A stretch of DNA of 64,000 nucleotides from Taudactylus pleione. Lineage: Eukaryota > Chordata > Amphibia > Anura > Myobatrachidae. Location: positions 4,464,001-4,528,000 of the forward strand of contig JAUIMM010000484.1 in assembly GCA_031769625.1 (NCBI GenBank). Reading direction: 5' to 3'. A program made the translations under genes and the position numbers. The stretch's first letter is position 1. The number at the start of each line of letters is the position of its first letter. Below are positions 34,217 to 47,524 of this stretch, in pieces. The notes below the pieces were generated by a model. It was given only the letters and a program-made list of their open reading frames with translations, did not search any database and had not been told where the DNA came from.

Positions 34217-35275
34217 GTATCGACTGCAACCAAAAACAAGCTATACACAACTCCAATAGCAAAACATGGTGGTAAATACACAATGGTATAAAATATAAAT
34301 ACATTATTACGATTAATATATTAATATGTTAAGAAAAAATTATATTTTAAGACAACTTCTGAGAATCTCTTAAATTCATAATTCATGTAACACAACAAAG
34401 GACAATTTAAGAGAGTGACACAAATAAACAATAAAATAAATAAGGTACAAAATCCCCTTAATCACTATTCTCCACTGGCTAACTATGGACAAACAAAGGC
34501 AAAATTATAAGTTTATATGCAAAGCCTGTATAAAAAAATGACAAAGAACAAAAGTAATGTCAGCAAAAAGGTCTAACAACATATGTGCTTTTCCTCTTAT
34601 CCGATTTCATCTCACATTTTCATAGTGGCATAAAATGTCAACGTAACTAGTAAATCAGTGAGAGATTGAATCAATTTCACAACATGATGTTTACTATTTC
34701 GGGAGATGCATATATACAAAAGGTTATTCCACATAAATTGATACATGGGCACCATTTCAGCAGCATGCTTTTAAAAGCATATTTCTATAGGTCTTTGCTG
34801 AAAGGTTTATATCAGCCTTTGGGAATTTTCTTGTAAATGTCCTCATAATAGCAAAAAGGTTTCTATGCAGCTCCTGATAATATATTGCAATGTCATCTGA
34901 TATCCCAATTACCCATTACCCATCGCTACTTTCCTCGGCAGGTTGCCCTCGCAACACTGCAAATTAATCAGATTGGCCATTGAAACAATTGGAGATGTCT
35001 GATGTAATTTTGTTTGAAATAAGGTTAGTAAGGATAAGACAACCTTAAAGAGCAATGGTTCTTCATATTCAGTAGCCCAGGAAGCGAAGACACCAAAGGT
35101 GATTGCAATTTGCAATCGGCACCTGCCCAAATGAACACATAAAAAATAAAAAAGACAGTTAGTGATTCTGTATGGTAGAAATAGCAATGACCAACTGTAT
35201 AGGATATTCTTTTATTCTTTAAAATGAAAATATTACAATAATAAAATAATTAAGATAGCATATTTACAAATCCTC
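34217..35275. other. Unassigned AT-rich interval
   Basis: No gene or bounded repeat recognised. Confidence 0.4.
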
Positions 35276-35283
35276 GTACAAAC

Positions 35284-35640
35284 CATACTTGTCTACTCTC
35301 CCAGAAGTTGTGGGAGGCCACCATCTTTTCGGGTGGCCCCCTTGCACCTCCAGAAGAGTGGATGGATCTCCCGCATCCCACTCACTTCCTAGTCAAGTGA
35401 GCAGAATGGGGGAGATAAAAACTGGATTCACCAATCTGTATGGAGGGAGCTGGGCTAAAAAGACAAGGAAATGCATCATTTAGGCCCGCCTCCTCACACA
35501 GACAGACAAATCGCTGAATTTTGCCATGACGGAGACAGGGCCTAATAACATCAGAGCGCAGCCCCGCTCCCCGAAGTAGCAAGCTACATCTCCTCTCCGT
35601 GCTTCTCCCAGAGAGGAGATGAAAACGATAGGTAAGTATG
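35284..35640. mobile_element. Non-autonomous hAT element with CATACTT ends
   Basis: Ends CATACTTGTCTA and TAGGTAAGTATG are inverted. Perfect 8-bp duplications GTACAAAC (35276-35283 and 35641-35648). 357 bp, GC-richer than the flanks, non-coding. Confidence 0.88.
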
Positions 35641-35648
35641 GTACAAAC

Positions 35649-36658
35649 CATTACACAATTTTCTTTATTTGCACATTGTGCTCACAGTATACAGTACTGT
35701 ACTCTAAGTGGCAGATATAATTAGTGGCAATATTCTGCCGGAACCTCACATGCTAACACTACGTGGGATAATACAGTAGAGAAACCTTGCTTATTTTTTA
35801 TTATGTTTTTAAGTGAGGTGCAAGCAAAAATGATCGAGGTTTTATCTGCCATAATAACCAGAAAAGCGCACAGCTTCACAATAATGTGTCTTGAATCAGT
35901 CTGTATATGTTTGACAAAGTCAAACAATAAGAAAGCATTATAAATAGGTGAATAAGAGTAAAATAGTAAAAGAAATGACATTGTATTCTCAGAGCAAGCA
36001 TAAATGTCATCAGCTGCCAATAAAATAAAAAGAGACAACTGATTTGAATATTTCTGCTTTAAGAAATAAACCATTTCTGTTGGCAAAGCAAAAGTGGAAC
36101 TCCGCAGAGTAAAACATTTTGTTTTGAGTGAAATTTTGCAGTAATGTTTAATGCAGTTTAACTTTCGTTCTACTTCGGTTTACCAGAGCTGTGCATTTTT
36201 TACAGAATTTATACTGTATTCTATAGAGATTTTTTTGTATTACTGTGTATGTGAATTTGCAAATATGGGGGCTAACTTAAAGTCATACACTAATCACAGT
36301 TATTTGCAGCCACATTGGGTGCTTGGAATTGGCTGCAGATTTCCATCTCTGTATTCAGAATCTGACACATACAGTATATGTGGCTGCACTGCCTTTATAT
36401 ATGCAGTGGTGTGAGCACGCATTTGCACCAGCTCCTGTCTTGGTGCAAGAGATCCATCTGAAATTGCCAGATATGTGTGTATGCATACCTCTAAATAAGC
36501 TGCAATTACAATTATATGCCCACAGCATGTCACGGAAAACTTATGAAGTGTGATCACCATGTTGCCACCCAGTTCTACCCTTTTAGCCACAAGTGAAGAC
36601 TTTTGAGCTACTCAGAATATCCCACAGATCCATATGTAGACCTTGGGCACATGTGTAG
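35649..36658. other. Unassigned interval
   Basis: No gene seen. The ORF at 35721-36086 is AT-rich and has no recognisable domain. Confidence 0.4.
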
Positions 36659-37559
36659 TAGATATGTGCGCAGACCGTTGTGTTTTGGTTTCGGTTATAA
36701 ATCATCATCGTGTTTTTGTTTTGTCAAAACCGCCCTCAAATCTTTTGGATTTCTTTTAAAATTTATAAATCTTGTCCCTACAGTATTACTGTATTAACAT
36801 CAATAATATTAATTTTCTGACATTTCCAGTCAATTTTGACCACCTTATAGCTCACTATATTGTTTTTCTCAATATTGGCCAAAGGCTGCAGTGAGCTGGC
36901 TGGATAAACTAAGCAACAGAACAATGGTACAAACCCATGGCTGTTTAAAAGAATATTGTACATCTATGAAATATAATGGCACAACAGTGGCAGACAGGAT
37001 GGCAGTTTAATAAAATATATAACCCTATAGAACTAATAGCCTATAAAAAGCCAAGTAGAAAATATAGTATATTAACACCACAATTCTCCAAACAGCAAAC
37101 CACAGCCATTAGGCCAGTAGAGGTGATTGTTGCTGGAGTAAAGTCTAGTAGAAAACTAGATCACCTGCAAACTTACTCCAAACAGCAAATCACAGGCCTG
37201 AGGCCAGTACACGTAAATGAAGATGGAGTAACAGGTTAGTAGTCTTTACTTCAATACAGCAAGTTGGACAAAATCCATAGCGAAAGTAGTGCACAATGGA
37301 ATTGTCATTGGGTACTCCCACCCACCCTTATGTTGTATATTAAAAAGGACATGCACAGTTTAACAAACGAAGCACTTCAGCGACAGGGACTGCCACTTTT
37401 GTGGTTTGGTTAAACCAAGCTACCAATGGGCTTAAGGCTAACAGAGTTAATCATTCTCAAAGTTCTAGATGTCATCATCCTTATCATGAGCCTCGTCATT
37501 GTTGTCAATATCAGAAATTATTAGCTCACCCCCCCTGGAATCCATAGTTACTGTCTCAG

Positions 37560-38335
37560 TTTATAATTGGTTGCAAATGTATTCTTCTTTGAATTTGTAG
37601 TTCATTTTGATAAATGTCAATGTTTCCACATTTTTTAAAGTAGCTTCCTACTCTGGTAACAAGGTCTTTGGCAGTGTTAAACACTGTTTCCAAATACACA
37701 TGGCAGCTTAAGTACACCATAGCTAGTTTGGACATGGGACTCCTTTTTCAATTTCCTTTTTCAATTTCCTCTTTTTCCTCCCAGTATTCAAATGGAATAG
37801 GAGGTAAATGTATTAAGTATTGGAGAGAGATAAAGTACCAACCAATCAGTTCCAAAGTGTCCTTTTTTAAATGCAGCCTGTAAAGTGACAGTTTGGAACT
37901 ATTTGGTTGCTACTTTATCTTTATCCAATGTTTAGTACATATCCCCTATATGAGATGTTTATTTGTACATTATCATTAAAATCATCCTTTGCCATTCTAT
38001 TGATGCTTACTGTATCAGATTGAGTCAATGTAGTGGGGACAATATGTGTGGGAATTTCTTTTAAGCCTGACCTGATTTCATAATATTTCTCTTTGGTGCA
38101 GTGAGTTGAAATCATCATCAGTGTGTCTTTTGGAAAATATATTTTTTTTCCTGGCAGCAGCATTTGTAGGAGAAACTGAAGCAGGAGGTGTTGTCATGTC
38201 ATGTGCCATTTGAGATGACAACTTGCTCACAAGGAGCTCTTTGCATCTCTTAAGATCTATGTTCATTGGAAAGAAAGACATTAGATAGGGCTTAAACTTT
38301 GGAACAAGCATGGTTGCCAAAATATTGTGATCCAA
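37560..38335 (-). pseudogene. hAT transposase remnant
   Basis: Two blocks on the minus strand. 38078-38335 encodes a stretch with HNILATMLVPKFKPYLMSFF, resembling the hAT segment that reads LATxLDPRFK in active enzymes, then a Ser/Pro-rich linker. 37590-37740 holds a dimerisation-region relic (VFNTAKDLVT, then FKKCGNIDIYQNEL). A MITE at 37801-37950 lies between them. Frameshifts and losses make it inactive. Confidence 0.75.
37801..37950. mobile_element. MITE nested in the hAT transposase
   Basis: Arms of about 38 bp: left GAGGTAAATGTATTAAGTAT...AGATAAAGTA, right TACTTTATCTT...GTACATATCCCC. It sits between two blocks of the transposase relic. Confidence 0.8.
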
Positions 38336-38400
38336 TTACAAGATGTTGCAAACCCTTAGATGCTGGAAAAGTGAATAAAGAACTTTGTCATGAGCTTGAG

Positions 38401-38751
38401 GGATAGATCAGAGTCAGGAACCATTGACTAGATTAATGATGAGCATAGGAAATTATGTGAGCATATCAGATGCTCATGTATCAGGGACAGACACTAACAT
38501 GTAATTTGATCCAAAGTCATCAGTTGGCAACTCCTGGAAACTGGAACTCAACCCTAGCCCTGACTATCTGGACCATGGAGCTGGATAACTTTACTTAAGA
38601 ACTAGGCAGGGGGAACTCAGATTACCAATAGCCTGGCTGGAATCCACAGAAAGTGGTACAACCCAACTACCAGAGCTGGGTGCCTAGCACTTACAACCTC
38701 AGAGAGGGATGCAGATCCCCTACCCAGAGTTGGCCATTCTGCTGGAAACTC
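38401..38751. other. Unassigned interval
   Basis: No feature recognised. Confidence 0.4.
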
Positions 38752-39241
38752 AAGGCCTGACTCAGACACACTCATGAGCGCACAGCACTCACAAGCGGGT
38801 CAACGGTCCCCCACTGCGCATGCGCATGCCAGAGCCAGCTCCGGTGTGCACATGCACGATACCCGGCCAGTGACGGGCACTCCATCGCTACGGGTCTTGC
38901 ACCAAAATGGGGCAGCTGTCGATTGTGATTGACAGCTCACCCCATTTTGGAGGCAGGCAGGGGAACGCCTGCCGTTTGGGGGCTGTCTCAGTAGTAAGCT
39001 TCCGGCTCTATTAGAGCTGGAAGCTCACTGGGGCTTGCGATGGATGAGACCCTACCACAAGGGTCTTGTCACAAGCCCGATGGTCGTAACCATTGTGACC
39101 ATCACCTGGCCACTCACAAAAGCTGTGGGTGGTCACCCACAGCTTAGCGAGTGGCCAGGAGGCCAGTTAAAAAAAAATAAAAAATGCCACCCTGATTCAG
39201 AGCGAGCGCTCTGAAAGAGTGTCCGCCTCTGAATCAGGCCC
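38752..39241. mobile_element. Palindrome-rich Harbinger-type MITE (copy C)
   Basis: Ends AAGGCCTGACTCAGA and TCTGAATCAGGCCC; interior palindromes are shared with copies B and E (GGGTGGTCACCC, GAGACCCTACCACAAGGGTC). Contains GCGCATGCGCATG. Confidence 0.82.
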
Positions 39242-39255
39242 TCAGTACGAACTCC

Positions 39256-39795
39256 AACACTCATTCCGACCCGGTCGCAAGCACCGATGTGCTCGCAACC
39301 GGGTTGATAGTTAGCCCTGCGCATGCGCAGTGGCCGCACTGCGCGTGCGCAAGCCCCAGAGCGAGAGAGTTTCTCTCTCGCTCTGGAGCTCTCTACAAAA
39401 GGGGAGGCTGTCGATATTGATCGACAGCTTGCCCCGTTTTGTAGGTAGGCCGGGGGTGTGGTTTCCAAAATGGAGGCGTTCCTTAACGAACAACTACCGT
39501 TTTGTGGGCGGCCGCACTGACATCATCAGTGATGTCAGTGGGGAGTTTGCTGCTCTTTCAGAGCAGGAAGCTCCCTGGGGCTTGCGGCTGCTGAGACCCA
39601 ACCTTAAGGTCTCGTCGCAAGCCCCAATGGTTGCGATGGTGTTCACCATCACGACCATCAACCTGGTCAGTCATTAAGCTGTGGGTGGTAACCCACAGCT
39701 TACCTAAGGACCAGGAGGCCGCACTTCAAAAATGAAGCGGCGGCCCTCATTCAGAACGAGCGCTCGCTTCTTGCGAGCACCTCTGAATGAGGGCC
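39256..39795. mobile_element. Palindrome-rich Harbinger-type MITE (copy D)
   Basis: Starts around ACACTCATTCCGACCCGG and ends CTCTGAATGAGGGCC. Same palindrome order as copies B, C and E; includes GCGCATGCGCAG and GAGAGAGTTTCTCTCTC. It sits 14 bp from copy C. Confidence 0.82.
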
Positions 39796-41693
39796 AATGA
39801 GTGGATCATCAGGACAACAACTGCCATTGATAGTCACACCGATGGTTCAATGAGCAGAGAGTCCCAGAGGCAAGCTTGGAGCAGTCATGCTGTGAAGGGT
39901 AGTGGAGATGAAAAGCAACTCTCGGAGCAACAGTATAAGCTGTAGTATCTAAAACAGGATCAGATCATTTGAACCTGTAATGAGTAGGCAAGTTGTTAAC
40001 AGAAGAATTGCATGGAGTCACAAATGGTAGCAGCCTGAAGACTTGGCAGGTGGAAGCACTATTACAGTCAATGTTAATGAATGGCTACTTCAGACTACTG
40101 CAGGACTAATACAGGCTCAAACTGGACTCGAACTGTAGTGTAGGTAGCAGACTGGCCAGGTGCAGCTTTACATAAAGAGCTCTTGCAGGGGATAGGAGAA
40201 AGCAGTCATGTGAGCACAGCATACAGGATGTTGGCAATCAGCTGAGCCAATCCATCATGGCTGCACCCATGCAGTTTCTGAAAGCACTTGTGTTGCCCTG
40301 GAACAGGATGGCTCAACTTATAGAAGTCTGCTGGAGATCTACAAATCCAACATACTTAGCAGAATCACTTAGTTTAATCAACTAATTCAGCTTCTCTAGC
40401 TGCTTTTCCAGTAGTTTAATTAAGAGTATGACTTGACTCTGGCTATCAGTTTCTCAACTCACTTCATAGATTACAATTTCAAATGGTTTCAGTAGCTTGC
40501 ATAAAACCAAGAGTATTCTTCAGTTTGCTCCAGTAATGTCATAGGCAAATGCAGCGGGGGGTTCCAGTTGCTTAGAAACCCCCCTCTCCAGCCCACAACC
40601 AGAATAGAAATTGTAACATAATAGAATTTTACTAGTGCTGCACACACCGCCTGTTGCTCTTTTAACATGTGTCAGCCAGTATTAAATACACCTGTGCACC
40701 AACTAGGAGATCTGAAAAACATGCACTGTTAGGGGTGCATTGTTACAGACCATCAATAGGGTTAATTATTAATACAGTATAATACACTATTCAGTGCATA
40801 AGAAGACCAATTGAGTACAAATATGTCCAGGGCAGCGCTAGGATCCTCTGCTGTACCCCCAGACTCCCGGACTTGCTCCAATGCTCTGGAATGGTACCCA
40901 CATCTGAAATAAAAACATTCAGCTCAGGAAGGATGGCCCTACTACCACATTTAATGACTTACTGTGATCACTGTTCCTGGATATGCTGGAATTATGACAC
41001 ACTTTGTATGATACATATTACAGATGGTTAAGTCCTAATTATGCCCTCTTCATGGACTGGCCACACTCTCTTTAAAATCAAGCAGTTGGAACCCCCCCTC
41101 TAAAAATCCTGCATTTGCCACTGAAGGTTGTAACATGTCCACCTCTCCCTATATCATGGCTTGATGGCTTGTTTGGTGTAACTCACTGAAGCATATAAAG
41201 TATGGAATTCTACCTATGTTACCACTAGTTGTTCAGTTGGTGGCATGATAAATGCAACTTTTCTTGCAGATACCACAATGTTCTATATGTCCAGAAATGT
41301 TACAGCCACAGCCAGCATCTCCTGCATGGGGCTGTCATTTTTAAAGAAATTCTGAAACTTAAAGTTTATTGTGTGCACAAAACATTGTACAGTATGTGAG
41401 GAAATTGACCAAGTAGTAATGCACATACAATATTACTTACATTATCAGAAATTCTTTAAACAAAATACAAGTGGAGCCTGTATTGCAGGTTGCAGTTGCT
41501 AGTATTTGACATAACATACACAGGAGCCTGTATGGCAGATTATTTGCTAATGTCTGACACCAGATACACACAGATAAAAGATGTCTGCTTTCTTTTCCAC
41601 CCTTCCCACCTACTCCAACCACCTATAACTCTCTCTAATGACAACTACTGAAGCACAGCTACAGCCCACAACTCACTCCATTCACTCTCTAGT
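39796..41693. other. Mostly unassigned; two dispersed-repeat pieces
   Basis: 40310-40490 matches the repeat that flanks the hAT element at 15188-15934. 40640-40745 is a partial third copy of the CAGGGG-type MITE (GAAAAACATGCACTGTTAG). No gene. Confidence 0.45.
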
Positions 41694-42228
41694 AGGGATG
41701 GCCATCAACCATCGATAGTTAAGAACCATCGATGGGTAACTACCGAAGGCCAATGGTTTTGGCATTCATGGTATAGATTCAATGGTTCTCTGCTGTCGAT
41801 GGCAGACCCGGAAGCAATGCCTAGTGGCCCATCTGGGGCCACTAGGCCCCATGCCTGATGCTGAATGACCACATCCTATCATGCCCCACCAGCAGTGGTG
41901 GAGAATAAGGGTGCAAAATGATGATGGTTCACCATATAAGGTTTTGTACCATCGACGGTAATCACAGATGGAATCATAGATGGTGACCATCGATGGGCAG
42001 CACACCAATGGCAATTTCAACCCTCTTGTGTGAAATGGCACCTGAAATGATGAGAGAGGGACTTTAATCCAAAACATTTAAGATCCAATAATTCTGGGAA
42101 AATTAAATTTTGCCTTGTCTTTTGAGAACCAAATGTGGCAGGAGGAACCGAACTGGGACTTGGTTCTCCTTAGAAACCCCAAATACGGTTTTGTTGCATT
42201 TCTCCAAATCTTAACTGCTCATCTCTAA
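41694..42228. mobile_element. CATCGATGG-rich hAT-like repeat
   Basis: Begins TAGGGATGGCCATC and contains several ACCATCGATGG words in both orientations to about 42010. A different right end, TGCTCATCTCTA, is at 42217-42228. This may be two overlapping elements. No matching target copies found. Confidence 0.5.
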
Positions 42229-42361
42229 TGCATAGTGTGAAAAGTCACAGATACAGCTGCTTTGGATGCAACTACAGTATGAATCAGGAAAATAATGTGA
42301 AATATCCATTCTGTGTAATGACAAAGAAAGAGTGTAATGTTAATATATTTTAGTGTGAAAT

Positions 42362-42392
42362 TCTATCTATCTATCTATCTATCTATCTATCC

Positions 42393-42456
<64 letters not shown>

Positions 42457-42476
42457 GTCTATCTATCTACATTTTA
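42362..42476. repeat. (TCTA)n microsatellite
   Basis: About 28 tetranucleotide units with a few CCATC or TGTC interruptions. Confidence 0.98.
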
Positions 42477-43557
42477 TAATTACCATTCTCGCTAGCACTT
42501 TTGTGACAAAGAACATGTATTGGATAGCACGCAATATACTTTTGGGCATTCCACCATAATAGCACACCCTTTGGATGGAAGTTAAAATATGAATATGACA
42601 CAAATGACCATGTTTACAGTTCTCTGCTGCCCTGTAAAATACTTCATTTGGCACCTCAATATAATTTTATAGATATTTTACAGTATAATGTGTATCACAG
42701 GGAGCCCTTTGCAGCTAATAAACCTCTGAAGATACTTTGTGCAGCTCAATTTCCAAAAGAGACTAAAAATCCCAGCAGTGTCTTTGCAGAAGGCTTTTTG
42801 ATAAAATGGAAACTGAAGAATACTAAAACTAGAGAAATATTGCTGTAATAAAAAAACAATATCAAATACTATTTTGATTTATGTCACTGGTATCAAGTCC
42901 ATTGTAAACCATGCTCTCTGTGCCTAGGCAGATAGCACCTACAGTTCTAAGCATAGCAAAAGACCAAAATGCAAACATTTATACCACATTTGTAGTGATA
43001 AACAAAAATATGCAAACTCCATTTAGATGGGTAAAAACAGGCAGACCAGTACATCTATTCCTTCTTGTTGTCAGGAGTTCCAACAAGGCAGAAACAGGTT
43101 GCTTCCAGGTGTCTTGTTAAATGGAACTTTGTTGATACATTTTGTAAAAAGAATTAATACCTGTCACCCCCTCACCATTTTAGCCTGCACCATCACAGTG
43201 TGTACAGTAGCATTACTTTTGTAATAGATAATAGATATGGTACATACATTATACTTCTAATCAGGGTGTTCGGCGCCCCCCTGCAAATTATAATTGCGCC
43301 CTCCTCATTTCCATAATGGTCCCTTGTGTCCCAGTTCTTCTGGAAGCAGGGGCATATTTATAATGGGTGCAAGTTGTGCGTTGTGCGCTGCACACAAGCC
43401 ATGGGGGGCCACACAATGCACACCCTGCACCCAATTAAATATACTTACCTTTCCATCTGCCCGGTGCTGCCTGCAACGCTGCAGAAATCACAGGGAAATA
43501 CATTTATACTCTTACACAGCTATTTACTGAAGCCTCGTCTGTAGTGCCACTGGTGGT
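42477..43557. other. Unassigned interval
   Basis: No gene. A GC-richer piece from 43270 (GGCGCCCCCCTGCAAATT) looks like the edge of a transposon without a visible partner. Confidence 0.4.
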
Positions 43558-45657
43558 AGTGAGGAGCCGCTTAGCCAGACAGGCTCAGCGCACTGGCTGT
43601 CATTCAACAGCATGTCATGCTCAGCGCACTGGGGAGGAGAGGGGAGGGTGGACCCAGCCAGGGGAAAGAGCCGCACGGCTCAGGGACAGGCCCAGCTCGC
43701 TGCCTGGCTGCCATTCAGTTTGACAGCACAGGCTCATCAGCAGGTTAATCGCACCAGGAAGGGGAGGAAGGGGGGCTAGAGGAAACAATAGTGGCAGTGC
43801 CGCTGGTAGTGGTGAGCAGTGATGTGTGGGCAGTGTTGGACTGGGGGCTACTGGGGGCAGAGGTAGTTGTGGCTTCAGTGTGGCACTGGGAGGAGAATTC
43901 TGTGTGCCACGGGGCTACTGTGGCCAAAGTAATGGCCTAGACACTGAGGGCAGAACCTCGGCTGCTGGCTAGGCAGAAGACTGGCGGTGCCACGGGGCTA
44001 TCCAATCACTGTGGCCACAGTGATTGGGACACTGGTTGCAGAGGTAGCTGCTGCTGCTGCAGTGCAGGGCTGGGTGGGGAACTCTCTGTGCTGTTGGGCT
44101 ACCCGATCACTGTAGTCACAGTGATCAGGACACTAAGGGCAGAGCCGTGCTGCACAGCTGGGCGGGGGAATGAGGGTGCCGTGATGCTACCTAATCTCTG
44201 TGGCCAGTGATCGGGAGTAATTGGATGTGGAGCTGAGATTGCGGAAGGACCGGGAGGTCCCTCTGATATAAATGACTGCTGGAAGATTAGCTTCCTGCAG
44301 CAGCCTAGGGGGTGTTTCTGACTGGTCGCATCAGATGCGACCATGTCAGGTAAAGCCCAGCCTGGTGTGGTCACATTGACCATGCCAGGCAAGTGGTTAA
44401 AGAACCTGAACCTTTCTGTGTGGGTGTGTGAATTTATGTGGAAAACATTAATAAAAATCCCACATCTGCAGTTGCTCCCACTGCTATACCCGTATTACCC
44501 CCACTCAATATTACTACAGTATACCCCTAAAAAAGCTTTAATATACACCGTAACAACAATATACCTTTATAGTATTAATACATCCACCAATCCCATTAAA
44601 ATAAACACACCCTCAGATAACAATAACATTAATGCTCCCCACCCTATATTGCATTCATTCATCCATGGTTACAGCTAGATCTCCTTCTGTAGATTGACCC
44701 TGACGTCATCAGTTACTCTGTCCAACATCATTCCCTACCATCCATGTGGGCATAGAGGGGGATATAATCTGGTGGTCAGCATAGCGTGTCACCGAGCTCG
44801 AAGCGTGGCGAGCGAAGCGAGTCACCGATAACCTCCCCATGCACTTACCTCATCATGAAGAAAGCTGCAAGGTCTCAACACACTGTGGAGCTCCAGAGGA
44901 GGACTCAGAGAATACTCCCAGAAGCTGGCAGGTAGAGGAGAGGATGGGACAGGGACTATGGGAGGAGGACAGAGGAGAAGGACAGACACAGGGTAGAAAG
45001 AAAGGGGTGGAGACTCACGAAGGAGTAGGGGTGGAGTTTAATGCAGTGGAGGAAGAAGAGACAGTTTCACATGCAGCAGCTGTAGAAGTGACCAGCCCTG
45101 ATCATGACAGCAGTCATGTGACCCACTGGAAGTTGACAGCTAGGACATGCAAGACATTGTCAACCCCCCCCTCACGGACTGCTAAGCCCCCCCTCACAGA
45201 AAGGGGTGGCGTCTCAATCCAGTCCGAGCCTGCATACAGGTAAGGAGCTGCTTAGCCAGGCAGGCACAGCCTGCTGCCTTAACGGCATGTAAGGCTCAGC
45301 GGGGAGGAGAGGGGAGGAAGGGAAGGGTCCCTGTCAGGAGAGGGTACATCAAGGGGTGGCATGGGAGTCTGTATGAAGAGCCGCTCAGGCTCAGCTGTGC
45401 CAGGAGCAGCGGCAGCCGGCAGCAGCAAAAACAGACTCAGCAGCAGCTGCAGGGAGAGCACCACTTCAGCCTGGTGCCTCCGTGCAGTGCAGGATCTGCT
45501 TTAGCGGGTTGCGCCCGCCTTGCTCCTAATGACAGCTACTGCAGTTTTGTCCCTGGAGCGTGCCCAGTTGTATTTCTAACTGGTCGCATTGTTTTGATCC
45601 ATTTAAGGTAATGCACAGTCTTGCGTAGTCTCAAATGATGCGACCACACCAGGTTAA
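43558..45657. repeat. Two related GC-rich repeat copies
   Basis: 43558-44400 and 45244-45657 share GAGGAGAGGGGAGG, AGCTGCTTAGCCAGGC-type words and an end with ACTGGTCGCAT and GATGCGACCA. The first ends AAGTGGTTAA. Between them, 44800-44830 has a GAGCGAAGCGAGTC motif typical of another dispersed repeat. The ORF 44839-45243 has no recognisable domain. Confidence 0.6.
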
Positions 45658-45696
45658 ATCTGTATTTTATTTAAAACTTCTGTATTGTGATCATGA

Positions 45697-45851
45697 AGTT
45701 GATGTATCTAGCAGTAAAAAAGAGTGTAGATGTGGACCAGCTTCCATGTAGTATTTATCAAGTACATTCTATAAAATGATAGGTAGAAGCTCATTGGTTG
45801 CTATGGGCAACTTTTATACTGATTCACTTTTCACTGCTTGATACATCAACT
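45697..45851. mobile_element. MITE with AGTTGATGTATC ends
   Basis: Left AGTTGATGTATC and right GATACATCAACT are exact inverted repeats; interior has CATTGGTTGCTATGGGCAAC, related to the MITE at 30595. Confidence 0.8.
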
Positions 45852-46159
45852 CCTATATGCATTTAATTATATGAATATATCACTTGTATCTTATTGATGG
45901 GAGAAAGCCCTTCACTGAAGATTCAAAGAACATGAATAAAGACACCAAAGTGAAAATATATCAAATCACAGAGAAGTTCTCCATATCAAACATTTAAATT
46001 CAGGGGGTCTTTTATTTAGTACATCCTTTAAATTGTTTGCTAGAAGCTGATTGGTTGCAATTACCAAATTCTCCACTTGTTCTTCACTTACAGAATTTTT
46101 TTTATTATATCACTCTCATTATACAGATTCACTGAAGAGTGCAATTCTCTGCACTTTTT

Positions 46160-46165
<6 letters not shown>

Positions 46166-46205
<40 letters not shown>

Positions 46206-46206
46206 T

Positions 46207-46240
<34 letters not shown>
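46166..46240. repeat. (TA)n microsatellite
   Basis: Alternating TA interrupted by CTGTT. ORFs reading Tyr-Ile repeats here are artefacts. Confidence 0.98.
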
Positions 46241-46242
<2 letters not shown>

Positions 46243-46984
46243 GGGGTAAGAAGGTCATTAATGCATAGAAAATGTAAGAAGGCACCCCCCCTGAGTACCT
46301 ACATATTAGAAATATGAGGTAAGGAGATACCCGCTGACAGGGCAGTTACTGGGAGTTACTACCGGCAGTTGGTGATAGCAGATGGAGACTTCAGGACATT
46401 GCGGCAGACAGCAGGGCCTGTAGACCTTTCGGCAGCAAACTAGGGAGTGGTAGGAAGAGGTGGAGATTGTCTAGAGGAGATTGGGTACTCCCGTCAGTGT
46501 CCAACAGGAGTCCTGGGAGGCATGGCAGAGGTGAAGAACGGGATGAAGATTGTTAACCCAGCCTGGCTGTTGAGAGGTGGTTCCTGGTGATGCAGGGGCC
46601 CAAGTCAGTTGGAGTTAGGATGAGGCATCTGGGGCTGAAGCAATAGCATCGTAAGTACAAGTGGAGATTAAACCTCTCATAGAACTATAGTTTATCACCT
46701 CTATGCAGTGAGGTAGAGACAGTAAACCGTATTACACAATGATCCCCAACCATTTACATCTGCTAAGAGTCAAACAGGATAATCAGTGTAAAATACAGTG
46801 CCCTTGTAGAATAGCCGCAGAAGAGATAGACAGGACTGACTCATAAATGAGATAGCATCACACTGCCAACCGTTATTGATGTCTAGCCCACTAAGTAGTT
46901 GACATTTGGAAGTAACGAAGTTTCAGTGAAAAGGGACCTAATACCTACTGTATTGAGAAAGTGAGAGAATTGCAAAAGGATACA
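46241..46984. other. Unassigned interval
   Basis: No gene or bounded repeat recognised. 45852-46165 is likewise empty apart from a MITE-like scrap at 46040-46080 (GCTGATTGGTTGCAA). Confidence 0.4.
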
Positions 46985-47521
46985 GGGGGTCATTCAGAGT
47001 CGGTCGCAAGTGCTGAGCGCTCGCAACCAACTCGATGTTGCCCCACTGGGCATAAGCACGATGAAGCCGGCTCCATCGTGCGCATGCGCGAGACCCGGCT
47101 AGCGACGGATGCTCCGTTGCTAGGGGTCTCACAGCAGACGGGGTGAGCTGTCAATGGTGAGTGACAGCTCGCCCCGTTTGGGAGGCGGGCAGGGGGCGTG
47201 CCTGCCCAAATGGAGGCATTCCCGCCAGAATGCTTGCTGTTTGGGGGCGGCCCCACTGACATCATTGCTGATGTCAGTGGGAAGCATTCTGCTCGATCAG
47301 AGCAGGAAGCTCCCTGGGGCTTACGAGTGTCCAGACCCAACCTTAGGGTCTGGTCGTAGGCCCCGATGGTCGTGATGGTCTTGACCATCGCAACCATCAC
47401 CCATGTTGGTCACTAGAACTGTGGCTTAGCGATCGACAAGGAGGTGGTCGTTAAGGATGCGAGCTCCTGCCCTGATTCAGTGCGATCACTTGCAACTAAC
47501 GACCGCCTCTGTATGAGGTCC
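46985..47521. mobile_element. Palindrome-rich Harbinger-type MITE (copy E)
   Basis: Ends GGGGGTCATTCAGAG and CTCTGTATGAGGTCC; 3-bp flanks ACA on both sides (46982-46984 and 47522-47524). Contains TGCGCATGCGCG and the same palindrome series as copies B-D. Confidence 0.86.
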
Positions 47522-47524
47522 ACA

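Larger units (their letters stand above)
36659..38400 (-). mobile_element. hAT element with decayed transposase
   Basis: Left terminus TAGATATGTGCGCAGACC, then GTTTTGG-rich and CAATATTGGCC blocks, a repeated CTCCAAACAGCAAA unit at 37085-37235, and a minus-strand transposase remnant. The far end was not located; the right limit is where coding similarity stops. Confidence 0.7.

Noticed and set aside
44839..45243. 134-codon Glu-rich ORF
   Set aside because: Lies between repeat copies, low complexity, no recognisable domain.
46051..46317. ORFs made of Tyr-Ile repeats over (TA)n tracts (also at 48179, 50063, 50121, 50752)
   Set aside because: They are translations of alternating TA and have no coding character.
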